From NCBI GenBank assembly GCA_965240325.2, contig OZ251223.1, positions 1,860,001 to 1,924,000 of the forward strand: a stretch of 64,000 bases of DNA, in the 5' to 3' direction. The notes below the pieces were generated by a model. It was not told where the DNA came from and ran no database searches. It worked only from the letters and a program-made list of their open reading frames with translations. The translations under genes were made by a program, and so were the position numbers. Source of the stretch: Rebecca billardiae RCC1528 (lineage: Eukaryota > Haptophyta). Below are positions 21,501 to 32,376 of the stretch, piece after piece (the first letter of the stretch is position 1; every line of letters begins with the position of its first letter).

Positions 21501-24500
21501 CACCCTCACCGCCGCCGGCGCCTCCGCCTCTGGTCGCGCAGTCCCTCTTGGAGCTCGACGGCAGCGGCTGGCAGCTCGTGCGCCGCGTCTCGCCGAGCGC
21601 GGGCACGTGGCATCCTGCGACCGACAACCTGGCGGGCACCGCCGTGTACGGCACTCCCGGCGGCGCGACGGCCGACGTGACCTTCTCGGTCGCCTTCCCT
21701 CCGTTCAACGAGTTCCTCTTTGCGACGGGCGACGGCACGAAGTGGATCATCTGCACGCGCGACGCGGCGATCGGCGACTACTACAATAACGAGCTGAGGC
21801 CCATCCTGCTCGCGTCGAGCGGCGTCACACAGGCCCGGTGGTACAACCGTGCGGGAGTTCCGGAGGACCCGTGGATCTCGACGACCGATCATCAGAACGC
21901 TGCGTCCGCTGGGGGCATACTGTACGGTGAGGCCTCCACAACGCTTCACTTGTCCGCGCTGACTGCAAACAACGGCGCCAACGTGTACGTGCGCGTCCTC
22001 GCACCCCCATCACCACCGCCGAGCCCGCCACCACCGCCGAGCCCGCCACCATCGCCACCACCAAGCCCGCCGCCCAGCCCACCGCCGAGCCCGCCGCCGA
22101 GCCCGCCGCCGAGCCCCCCGCCGAGCCCGCCGCCGAGCCCGCCGCCGAGCCCCCCGCCAAGCCCACCACCTTCGCCGCCGCCAAGCCCGCCGCCAAGCCC
22201 GCCGCCAAGCCCGCCACCTTCGCCCCCACCAAGCCCGCCGCCCAGCCCACCACCTTCGCCGCCGCCGAGCCCGCCGCCGAGCCCGCCGCCGAGCCCGCCG
22301 CCGAGCCCGCCGCCGAGCCCGCCGCCGAGCCCGCCGCCGAGCCCCCCGCCAAGCCCACCACCTTCGCCGCCGCCAAGCCCGCCGCCAAGCCCGCCGCCAA
22401 GCCCGCCACCTTCGCCCCCACCAAGCCCGCCGCCCAGCCCACCACCTTCGCCGCCGCCGAGCCCGCCGCCCAGCCCGCCGCCGAGCCCGCCACCTTCGCC
22501 CCCACCAAGCCCGCCGCCCAGCCCACCGCCGAGCCCGCCGCCGAGCCCGCCGCCGAGCCCGCCGCCGAGCCCGCCGCCGAGCCCGCCGCCGAGCCCCCCG
22601 CCAAGCCCACCACCTTCGCCGCCGCCAAGCCCGCCGCCAAGCCCGCCGCCAAGCCCGCCACCTTCGCCCCCACCAAGCCCGCCGCCCAGCCCACCACCTT
22701 CGCCGCCGCCGAGCCCGCCGCCGAGCCCGCCGCCGAGCCCGCCGCCGAGCCCGCCGCCGAGCCCGCCGCCGAGCCCGCCGCCGAGCCCGCCGCCAAGCCC
22801 ACCACCTTCGCCGCCGCCAAGCCCGCCGCCAAGCCCGCCGCCAAGCCCGCCACCTTCGCCCCCACCAAGCCCGCCGCCGAGCCCACCGCCGAGCCCGCCG
22901 CCGAGCCCGCCGCCGAGCCCGCCGCCAAGCCCGCCACCTTCGCCCCCACCAAGCCCGCCGCCCAGCCCACCACCTTCGCCGCCGCCGAGCCCGCCGCCGA
23001 GCCCGCCGCCGAGCCCGCCGCCGAGCCCGCCGCCGAGCCCCCCGCCAAGCCCACCACCTTCGCCGCCGCCAAGCCCGCCGCCAAGCCCGCCGCCAAGCCC
23101 GCCACCTTCGCCCCCACCAAGCCCGCCGCCCAGCCCACCGCCGAGCCCGCCGCCGAGCCCGCCGCCGAGCCCCCCGCCAAGCCCACCACCTTCGCCGCCG
23201 CCAAGCCCGCCGCCAAGCCCGCCGCCAAGCCCGCCACCTTCGCCCCCACCAAGCCCGCCGCCAAGCCCACCGCCGAGCCCGCCGCCGAGCCCGCCGCCGA
23301 GCCCGCCGCCGAGCCCGCCGCCGAGCCCGCCGCCGAGCCCCCCGCCAAGCCCACCACCTTCGCCGCCGCCAAGCCCGCCGCCAAGCCCGCCGCCAAGCCC
23401 GCCACCTTCGCCCCCACCAAGCCCGCCGCCCAACCCACCGCCGAGCCCGCCGCCGAGCCCGCCGCCGAGCCCCCCGCCAAGCCCACCACCTTCGCCGCCG
23501 CCAAGCCCGCCGCCAAGCCCGCCGCCAAGCCCGCCACCTTCGCCCCCACCAAGCCCGCCGCCCAGCCCACCACCTTCGCCGCCACCGAGCCCGCCACCCA
23601 GCCCGCCGCCGAGCCCGCCACCTTCGCCGCCGCCGAGCCCGCCGCCGAGCCCGCCTCCCAACCCGCCGCCGAGCCCGCCGCCGAGCCCGCCGCCGAGCCC
23701 GCCACCTTCGCCGCCGCCGAGCCCGCCGCCGAGCCCGCCGCCAAGCCCGCCACCTTCGCCCCCACCAAGCCCGCCGCCCAGCCCACCACCTTCGCCGCCG
23801 CCGAGCCCGCCGCCGAGCCCGCCGCCGAGCCCGCCGCCGAGCCCGCCGCCGAGCCCCCCGCCGAGCCCACCACCTTCGCCGCCGCCAAGCCCGCCGCCAA
23901 GCCCGCCGCCAAGCCCGCCACCTTCGCCCCCACCAAGCCCGCCGCCCAGCCCACCGCCGAGCCCGCCGCCGAGCCCGCCGCCGAGCCTTCCGCCGAGCCC
24001 GCCGCCTTCGCCGCCGCCGAGCCCGCCACCCAACCCGCCGCCGAGCCCGCCGCCGAGCCCGCCGCCCAGCCCACCGCCGAGCCCACCGCCGAGCCCGCCG
24101 CCGAGCCCGCCGCCGAGCCCGCCGCCGAGCCCGCCGCCGAGCCCGCCGCCAAAGCCGCCGCCGAGCCCGCCGCCGAGCCCGCCACCATCACCTCCGCCGC
24201 CACCACCACCAAGCCCGCCGCTGAGTCCGCCGCCGTCGCCACCACCCAGTCCACCACCCCCGTCGCCGAGCCCACCACCGCTGCCGCCTCCGCCGTCGCC
24301 GCCAGCCACCACGCCCTCCGCCCCACAGCCAGCGCCGCCGCCGCCGCCGCCACGCGCGATGGGCCGCGCGTACGACGGCTACCTCGGGGACTGCATCGTC
24401 TTCGTCGACCTCGACGCCGACCTTCGACTCGACGCGGACGAGCCGTTCGCCGCCACCGACGCGAGCGGCGGCTTCCCGCTGCTCAACGCGGACGGGCGGT

Positions 24501-27500
24501 ACGGCGCCGCGCCGTACGTGCTGCTCGCCGAGGCGGGCGGCGCGTGCGTCGACTCCGACTCCGGGCTGGACGTGAAGATCCCGCTGATGGCGGGCGCGGG
24601 GCAGACGGCCATCTCGTCGATGACGACGGTCGTGCTCCTCGCCGCGCGCGCGCTCGAGGCGCGCGGCGTCGGCGCGCCCGCGCTCGCCCTGCTCTCCTCT
24701 GGCGGCGGCGCGCCCAGCGAGGCGGCCGCGTCCGACCTCGAGCTCGCGACCGAGCTCGCGGTCGGCGGCTGCCTGCAGCTGGACGTGGGCGCGGCCGGCG
24801 GGCTGGACGACCCGTTCCCCGAGCTGTGGCTCGGCGGCGAGCAGGCCGCGCCCAAGGCGGAGCTCGTGCAGCAGACGGCGGTGCTGCACGCCGTGACGAC
24901 GCTCGTCGCGGGCGCGCTCGCCGCGTACGACTCTGGCGACTCGGCGCAGGCCGCGTCCGCGGAGGCGATGCGCCCGCACGCGGTGAGCGTGCAGCAGGCG
25001 ATGGCCACGCTGATGGCGGACGCGCTCGAGGCCGGGCTGCGCGCCGCGGCGCTCAATCTGACCAGCGGCGCGCCTCTCGGTGGGGCCAGTACCGGCGCTG
25101 CGCCGCCCAACGTGTCGTGCGCGCTCGACCTCGGCTCGGAGGCGACGGTGGAGGCGGTCGTGTCGCGCGCGAGCGCGCAGCAGCTCGGCGCGAGCGTGCA
25201 GCCGCCGGCCGAGACGGTGGCGCCGCTCTCGTCGCTGGTCTCCTCCACCGTGCGCGCGACGCGGTCGTTCGTGCAGCCCGCTGCCGCCGCGGTGCGCGCC
25301 TCGCCCAACGCCACGGCCAACGCCACCGCCGCCGCGTCGGCCTACGTGCAGCGCGTGAGCGCGGGCGCTCGGCTCGTGCAGTCGACGCTGCTCGCGATGG
25401 TCGCGCCGCCGCTCGCGACGCTGGGGCGCGAGATGCGCGCGCAAAACGCGACGTCTCCGCCGCTCGCTGGCGCGAACACAAGCAACGCCACGGCGCTCAA
25501 CGCAACCGATGGCACGCCTGCCGCCGGCGGCGGCGCGGGCTCGTCCGCGCTGCTCGCCTCGACGGTGGCCGCTCTGCAGGAGATTGCAATCTCGGTGGGC
25601 GTGGCCGATGGCACTACCGGCACGCCCGCCGCGCTCGAGAGCGAGCTGGGCAGCGTGGCGCCAGCTGGCTGCCCGCCGACGGCGTGGTGTGCGGCGCTCG
25701 CCGCCGCGCTGCACCCGCCGCGGCTGCTGCGCGCGCGCTTCAACGGCCAGGCGACGGCGCTGCGGCTGCAGTTTGACGCGCAGCCGACCGACCGCGCGGG
25801 CATGGCGGCGGGCGTGCAGCCGTGCAGCATTGTGCTCGACGATGCGACGCTCGCGCGCGTGCGCGGCGCGGCGGAGGCGGAGCCGGGCTGCTTCTGGGAG
25901 GACGACAGCACGCTCGTCGTGCAGCTGGACAGCCGCACCGCTCTGCTCCCCGGCGATGCCGTGGGCATCCGCGCCGACGCGCTGCGGCCGCGCGGCAGCG
26001 CGCAGCCGTGCCCGCACGAGCTGTGCGCGCCCGCGGCGCAGGTGACCATCCCGGCACAGCCCGCGGCGGCGTGCGTCGGCGGATGCCCGGTGCCCGTGGC
26101 GGTGCTCGCGGGGCCGACGACGGTGTCGTCCTGCCCGTATCAGCCCATTCTGCTGCGCTCGACCGGCTCATCCGCCGGCGGCGTCGCTGCGCCCGAGTAC
26201 TCCTGGTCCGTCAACGCGACGGGCGCGGCAGCGCTCGCGCCCGCCGCCGCGGCGGCGCTCGTCTCTCGAGTGGCGGCGGCGCGCGGGCCGAGCCTGAGCG
26301 TGGAGCTGCCGCCGGGCGCTGAGTTTGCCTTCGAGCTCCGGCTCGTCTCGTTCCTCGGCTTCGCCTCCGCGCCCGCCGCCGCCACCGTCGTCCGCACCGC
26401 CTCGCTCTCGCCGACGGTCGTGCTGCTCGGCCCGGCGGTGCAGACGGTGGCGCGGCCGGGCGCACAGCACGTGCTGCTCGTGCGCGCCGAGCCTGCGTCG
26501 TGCTGGCCGGCGGCGACGTCGCGTCAGATTCAGTTCCAGTGGGCTGTGCGCGCCGCGCAGCCCGCCGACGGCTCCGCCGGCCCCACGCCGCCGCCGCCCT
26601 TCGACGCGGCGACGGCAGGCACGCGCGCGCAGCTCGAGTTGGCTCCCTTCTCGCTGCGTGCCGGCTACCGGTATGAGCTCGAGCTCACGGCGACGATGGC
26701 GGCGGACGCGGCGGCGAGCGCGAGCGCGCGTGTGGAGCTGCTCGTGGGCACGGCGCCCGTCCGCGCCGCCATCGCCTCGGGCGACCGCACCGCCTCGCTC
26801 GAGGCGGACGCCATCGTGTTTGACGGCTCGGCCTCTGCCGACGGCAACACGGGCGGCTCAGACGGCCTTGCCTTCGCGTGGACGGTCGTGAGCGCGGGCG
26901 GCGGCAGCGACGAGCCGCCGCCGCCGCCGCTCGCGTCGGTGTCCGGCACGGCTTCGAATGCGTCGTACTTCTCGCTCGCGCCCGCTCAGCTCGGCCTGGC
27001 CGCGGGCGAGTACGACGTCCGCCTCGCCGTCTCGAGCGCGGACGGGCGCGCGGCCACGGCCAGCGTGCGGCTCACGCTCGTGCCGGGTGCTGTGCCGCAG
27101 CTTGCGCTGGCGCTCAGTGGGGACGGGCGCGGGAAGTACAACGAGGCTTGGGACTCGCCCGGCGAGTCCATCTCGGTGCTCGCGACGCCGGACATCGGCG
27201 TGCCCGCGGCCGAGGCCGCTGACGAGCCCGCCCTCGCGTACCGCTGGAGCGTCGCCGAGATGGTCGACGGCGTGGCCGCGCCCGCGCGCCGCGCCGACGG
27301 CCGCCCGCTCGACCTCGCAGACGCGCGCACGGCCACGACGACGGGCGACGCGAAGCGCGCTCTCGTCTTCCGGCCGGGCGTGCTCGTCCCCGGGGTGACG
27401 TACGCGCTCACGCTCGAGGTGACGGGCGCCGCGAATCCCGCCGTCTCGCGCCTCGTTGTCGTGATGAATCGCCCTCCCTACGGCGGCACCCTCGTGGTGT

Positions 27501-30500
27501 CGCCCGCCGCGGCGCGCGCGTTCGAAAACGTCGCGCTGATGGCGGCCGGCTGGACGGACGACGAGGCTGAGGATCTGCCGCTGCGGTACGCGTTCGGGTA
27601 CGTGCGGGCAGGCACAGCGGCCCAGCAGCAGCTCACAGCCGCGTCCTCGCTCGAGCCCTCCGCCTCCGCCGTGCTGCCCGAGGGCGAGCACAACGCGACG
27701 CTCGCCGTGACCGACCAGTTTGGCGGCGTGGCGAGGGCGAGCGCGCGCGCGCGCGTGCTGCCGCTGCCGCCGGCCAACCGCACAGCGGAGGCGGCGGACA
27801 GGCAGGTGAGCGCGGCGCAGAGTGCGCTTGACGAGGGCGATGCCAACCTTGCGCTGCAGCTCGTCGTCGCCGTCGCAGATGCCATGCTGCCCGCCGTCAC
27901 CGTGGCCAACGCCACCGACGCACGCGCCCTCACCGCCAGCCTGTTGTCACTCACGGCAGCGCTCGCAGCCGCTGGCGTGGCTGAGCTCGACGGCGGGCGG
28001 GCGGCGTTGTCGAATGCGGTCGCCTCGGCGCTCGCCGAGCCACGCGCGCTCTCCGCCGACTCGCAGCTCGACGGCCTCGCGCAGCTCGCCGCCCTCGTCG
28101 AGGGCGCGCCGTCGGCAGTCGGCATTGACGAGACGACCTCTGTCAATGTCGGCCGCGGCATTGACTCGGTCCTCGTCGCAGCCGCTCCCGGCGGCGGCGG
28201 CACCGGCACCTCGCCGAGCGCGGGGGCGGGGCTGGCGATAGACGAGGCAGTGCGGGGCTCCGCACGCACGCTCTCCGACGGGCTGCTCCTCGGTGTGCTC
28301 CCGGGCGAGCGCGCGCGCGACTTTGTCGGCGAGCGGCTTAGCCTGAGCTCGGCGCGAGAGTTTGCCGCCTCGGTCGAGAACTCGACCGTCGATGTGGCCG
28401 GCGGGCGCGGCACGGTGAGCCTACCGGTGGGCGTGCTCGGCGGCAGCTCGGTGAGCGGCGACGCGGTGGATGTGCAGCTCGTGCTGCTCCAGCGCAACGT
28501 GCACGACGACCCGCGAGACCGCCCGGGCGACCTTGCCGTCGCGCGCGGCGGCGGCGGCATCCAGTACGGCCTGGGCGAGCAGCGCGCGCTCTACTCGCCG
28601 CTCTTCGGCGTGACGCTCGTGGACGCGCGGTCGCGCGCGCCGTTGTGGATTCGCGGGCTGTCGACGTCGATCACCATCACCATCCCGCTGCTCGGCGTGG
28701 ACGAGCTGCCGTCGCTCGGCGACTCGCCGCGCGCCACCGGCGTGTGCGCGGACGCGAGCGAGTGCGCGCCGCCCGGCGACGAGCCGCGCGGCAGCTGCAT
28801 CGCGCCGCCGGAAGTCAACGCCTCCGCTGGCGACAGCGGAGGCGGCGGCGGCGGTGCATGCGAGTGCAACGCGGGCTTTGCGGGGGCGGCGTGCGACGAG
28901 CTGCAGACCTGCCACTTTTGGAACGAGACCTCGCGCCGCTGGTCCTCCGAAGGCTGCCGCGCCGTCGGCGTGAGCGCCGGCGCGCTCGTGTGCGCGTGCG
29001 ACCACCTCACCGACTTCGTCGCCCTCGGCGTCGCGATCGAGAGCGTCGCGGCGGGCGAGGACTCGGGCGAGGTCGCAGTGAACCGAATCGAGACTGAGGG
29101 CTTCGAGGGCGAGTCGCCGAGCGGCGTGGTCCAGGAGGTGGCCGGGCGGCTTGCGGCCAACTTTTGGGGCGTGGTCGTCGTGTGCGTCGTGCTCGGGCCG
29201 ATGCTGCTGCTGCTCCTCGTCGCGCACCGCGTCGACCTGCAGATCGAGCGGCAGCCGTCGGTGCCGCAGTGGAAGCTGCGCGCGGCAAAGTCCATCTGGT
29301 GGCGCGCGGGGGCGCACATGCTCACGCGCTCGACGCTCACCTCGTGGCTCACGCGGCTGCCGGGCGACCCGGTGAGCGCGAAGATGCGCGTGCTGCTGCT
29401 GATGAACGTGACGCTGGTCGAGCTCTTCGTGATGGCGCTCTTCATCGGCCAGGAAGAGGACCTCTCCGCGACGCAGCTGATCGTGAGCGTGGCGGTGGGC
29501 ATCGCGTCGGGCTACCCGTACGAGGCCTTCTTCCTCGAGCGGCTCCTCGAGTGGAGCGTGCGCAGGCGCGGGCTGCTCGAGGAGCGGCCGGACGGCGTCG
29601 ACCCGGCGGACGCGCAGACGCGCCGCGCCGCGCTGCGCATGGCGGAGGTGATCGAGCCGACGAGCGCAGCGAGCGGCGCGGCCGCCGCGGCGGCGGCAGC
29701 ACGGGGCGCGGTGCAGGGCACGGCCCACGCCGCGGCGCACGACGCGCACCTCGACCGGCACCGCGCCCACCAGCCCAAGGGCAGTGAGACAGACAGTAGC
29801 GAGCCCGTCGCGCACAAGGTGCGGTATGTGCGGCCTCAGAACGTCAAGCTGATCGAGGCGGACGTGACGGCGGCCGACGAGACGGCGGGGGAGGAGACCA
29901 TCGGCACGCCCTCGCCTCCGCCCTCGCCGAGCGCGCAGCCCTCACCCATGCCTCTGCCCCGGCCCCAGTCCCTCGGAGTGATGGCCTACCTCGGGGGCGG
30001 CCCCACTGAGGCGCACCCGCCGTCGCCCAGCCCGCGGCCCTTGCCCTTGCCTCGGCCGCAGTCGCTCGGCGGGATGGCCCACCTCGGCGGCGCCTCCGCC
30101 GCGTCGCCGGTCGTGCCGCGCCGCGCGGCGGATTCGGGCGCGCGTGACAGTAGTGGCGCGGGGGCGAAGCCGCGCGCGCGCGTGCGCCGCGCGAGCTCGG
30201 TGATTGATCTGGGCCTTGACCTGGGCCTGACGATGGTCAGCGACGCCGACCTGCCGCCGGGCGCGATGGCGGTGAGCATGCCCGACCAGGCGCTCATCTC
30301 CATCCCGACGAACGAGGGGCAGATCGTCGGCTTCTTCGTCGCGCGCACGTGGCAGGAGACCGTGATCAAGACGGTGATCCCTCCGCCCAACAGGCCGTCC
30401 ATCCTCTCCGAGATGGCGGGCGTGCGGCTCCACTTTGACCGCGGGCAGCACGAGCTGCTGGAGGAGGCGCACCGCACGCTCGACTTCCACGACGGCGTGC

Positions 30501-31384
30501 CCGACGTGCGCTTCGTGCAGGCCGAGCGCGTGTACCGCCGCACCCCGATCCCTGCGGAAGAGGCGCAGCGCACGTACGGCCTCGTCAGCATGCGCACACA
30601 CGCGCGGCGCGGCTCAATGACGGCCGGAGGTGCGGCCAACAGGGCGCGTCGGGGCAGCCTGACGGCCGGCCTGGGGCTCGGAGGAGACAAGGAGAGCGTG
30701 CCGATGGTCAAGATGGTGCAGGTGGTGCACCTCACCAGCCCGTACATCGACGGCCGCCAGATCCTGCCCGCCGACGTGATCGCGCAGTCCAACGTGGCCG
30801 CTGTCGCCGCCCTCGAAGCATACAACCAGGGGTCCGCCCACGCGCACAGCCACCGCCACCGCCGCGGGCACGGGCGCGCCGCGGACGCCGAGCTCGGCGA
30901 GGCCGAAGCAGCGGCCGCGGGGATGGGTGCAGCGGCCGCGAGCGCGCACGCCGAGCCGGTGACACGGCATCGCGTGCACGAGCGCGTGCGCCTCACGCGC
31001 TCCGAGCTGGAGCACGCGCAGTGGTGGTCGAACAAGCCGAAGAGGTGGAAGCTGCGGACGGCGACCACGGTGAACGTGCTCCTCATCTGCGCCGTGGCGT
31101 GCCTGCTGCTCGCCTTCTCCATCCTCGGCGGCGCGGGCGTGCGTGACCCCGACCTGTGGCGGCAGGAGATCCTGGTCGCGTGGCTCATCGAGCTCGGGTT
31201 CAAGCTCGCGCTCATCGAGCCGGGCGTCGTGCTCGCGCGGCTGATCATCGACCTCTTTGTGAGGACGTGCGTGCCAGAGGCGTACCGCGACTGGGCGATC
31301 GAGGTGTTCGTCGAGCCGTTCCTCCACCAGCTGCGCAAGCCGAAGAAGCTCATCAGAGATATCCTCGGCTTCGACTTGTGCTAG
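18426..31384 (+). CDS. Giant polycystin-1-like receptor with FG-GAP propellers, SPPP stalks, REJ and GPS (copy 1)
   Basis: Exons 18426-18944 and 19064-31384 give 4279 aa; the 119-bp GT-AG intron restores an FG-GAP loop (DV/DGDGVID). The start was chosen for its signal peptide (MPVLAACLFLLPIGAA). Order: FG-GAP propeller 1 (about 20-399, six DxDGDG-type calcium loops), SPPP stalk, propeller 2 (448-885), SPPP stalk, a GWQLVRRVSPSAGTWHPA module (1000-1150), a ~780-residue SPPP stalk (1152-1936), a DLDADLRLDADEPF calcium-like segment, REJ/PKD-like region (about 2500-3080, NRPPYGGTLVVSP), EGF-like CECNAGFAGAACD, then GPS with Cys3456 and the HL/T site at 3488/3489. Membrane segments lie near 3540, 3615, 3645, 4177 and 4210. 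The last four resemble polycystin-1 segments. No PLAT domain and no channel-forming C-terminus are present. Likely a cell-surface adhesion/mechanosensory receptor; role inferred. Confidence 0.85.
21998..24352 (+). repeat. SPPP-coding array of gene copy 1
   Basis: About 2.35 kb of 12-bp units (ccgccgagcccg and synonymous variants) encoding (Ser-Pro-Pro-Pro)n, with only rare Asn, Lys or Leu replacements. Synonymous variants (tcg/agc/tca serine codons) form blocks of roughly 130-250 bp that recur in the same order, showing higher-order expansion. The opposite strand is open as a Gly-rich frame purely as a mirror image. Confidence 0.95.
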
Positions 31385-31493
31385 CTGGGCGTGCCCTGCT
31401 GCACGCGCGTCAACACGACGGCGCCGTGGGCCGGGTATGCGCACGCGCACACCGCCGAGTGCGGCGGGGTGATTTGCGAATACTGTACCAGGT

Positions 31494-31844
31494 ATGAAAC
31501 GCGTGGTGGGCTTGCCACATTCTGATGAAGATCTGCTCCCTCACCCGCTCCCGCGCTCCACCGCGCGCAGACGCTTGCGCAGCAGGATTGTGTTTGCAAG
31601 GCTCTCGAGCAGCAACGTCGGCGCAGCAGCAACCGGGTGCCTCACCGGGGCTGTGTGCTTGTTGCCGACATCACTCATCGTCAGTCGAGGCGCCCTCACT
31701 CATCAATCTCATCATGATGCTGATGAGTCTGTTGACTACTGTATAATACTGTCAGTGTCGTCAATTGTCGTCAGCAGCGCGCAGTCAAATAAGCCGCGCA
31801 AAGCGCGCACGCTGCGCTGCTGCCTGCTGCCATCACATGCATAG
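31494..31844 (+). CDS. Small ORF in repeat R (copy downstream of giant gene 1)
   Basis: 116 codons from an ATG 110 bp after the giant gene's stop. It has a basic N-terminal half (TARRRLRSRIVFARL) and a hydrophobic stretch (GAVCLLPTSLIV). Related frames occur in other R copies (51618-51977 and 57697-57963), and indels between copies (3 and 9 bp) keep the frame, whereas the copy at 32207 has a TGA in place of the Cys/Trp codon. This could be a small repeat-encoded protein or coincidence in a low-divergence repeat. No family recognised. Confidence 0.25.
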   Translation: MKRVVGLPHSDEDLLPHPLPRSTARRRLRSRIVFARLSSSNVGAAATGCLTGAVCLLPTSLIVSRGALTHQSHHDADESVDYCIILSVSSIVVSSAQSNKPRKARTLRCCLLPSHA

Positions 31845-31845
31845 A
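31549..31845 (+). repeat. Repeat R, copy 1 (with unoccupied transposon site)
   Basis: A ~295-bp repeat running from GATCTGCTCCCTCACCCGC to CACATGCATAG. Other copies are 32207-32376 (with its tail at about 34066-34164), 51669-51944 plus 56997-57015, and 57768-58072. Positions 31822-31829 (GCCTGCTG) are the intact form of the site that is duplicated around the transposon at 51945-56988. Confidence 0.85.
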
Positions 31846-32206
31846 GAGACGACGAGAGACGATAGAGCGCACGCAGAGAGCTACTAGCAGAGACTCATCA
31901 TCGTCATCGAGAGAGAGTAGAGGCGCGATAGATCGATCGCGACGAGTATAGTCAGCACATTGCGCCGCCATCGGTTAAGATGTTTGAGTAATCTAGCTTA
32001 CGACTACGAGTACGAGGCCCGCTGCTGAGCTGCTAGCGCGCAGCATTCTACTATGAGCATCATACACCAGCTAGCTGCTCTATGAAGCCTGACGAGTAGC
32101 GCTGACGACAAGCTCAGAGCTATCGTGGCCTGCGCCACTGCCAGCAGCTTGAAGTCTGCTGCATGAAGACTGCCCGCCGCGTTGTCATCATCATTCGTCT
32201 GCTTGC
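31846..32206 (+). repeat. Repeat S, copy 1
   Basis: About 360 bp starting AGAGACGACGAGAGACGATA and ending CATCATTCGTCTGC. It recurs at about 57016-57767 (interrupted by inverted repeats) and 58083-58484, where it overlaps the last codons and 3' flank of CWC22. It contains runs of gatcgatcg and agctagct but no open frame that is kept between copies. Confidence 0.85.
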
Positions 32207-32376
32207 GCAGCAGGATTGTGTTTGCAAGGCTCTCGAGCAGCAACGTCGGCGCAGCAGCAACCGGGTGCCTCACCGGGGCTGTGTGATTATTGCCGACATC
32301 ACTCATCGTCAGTCGAGGCGCCCTCACTCATCAATCTCATCATGATGCTGATGAGTCTGTTGACTACTGTACAGTT
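32207..32376 (+). repeat. Repeat R, truncated copy 2
   Basis: Follows S directly from TTGCGCAGCAGGATTGTG and matches R up to TTGACTACTGTA, where unrelated DNA begins. The missing tail of R reappears at about 34066-34164, so this R was probably one element split by a 1.69-kb insertion. Confidence 0.8.

Larger units (their letters stand above)
14611..32376 (+). repeat. Segmental duplication, unit 1
   Basis: From TGAGTCGTGCAAGTCC at about 14611 the sequence matches unit 2 from about 34167, through the upstream ORF, the giant gene and the R, S and R repeats behind it. Differences are mostly small indels (often multiples of three in coding parts), scattered substitutions, and domain-level rearrangements inside the giant gene. 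The non-coding leader 14611-15501 (AT-richer from 15060) is conserved in both units but shows no gene. Confidence 0.92.

Noticed and set aside
24379-31353. Long minus-strand frames opposite the receptor gene
   Set aside because: Shadow frames of GC-rich coding DNA, Arg/Ala-rich, no known motifs; the plus strand has GPS, REJ and membrane segments.
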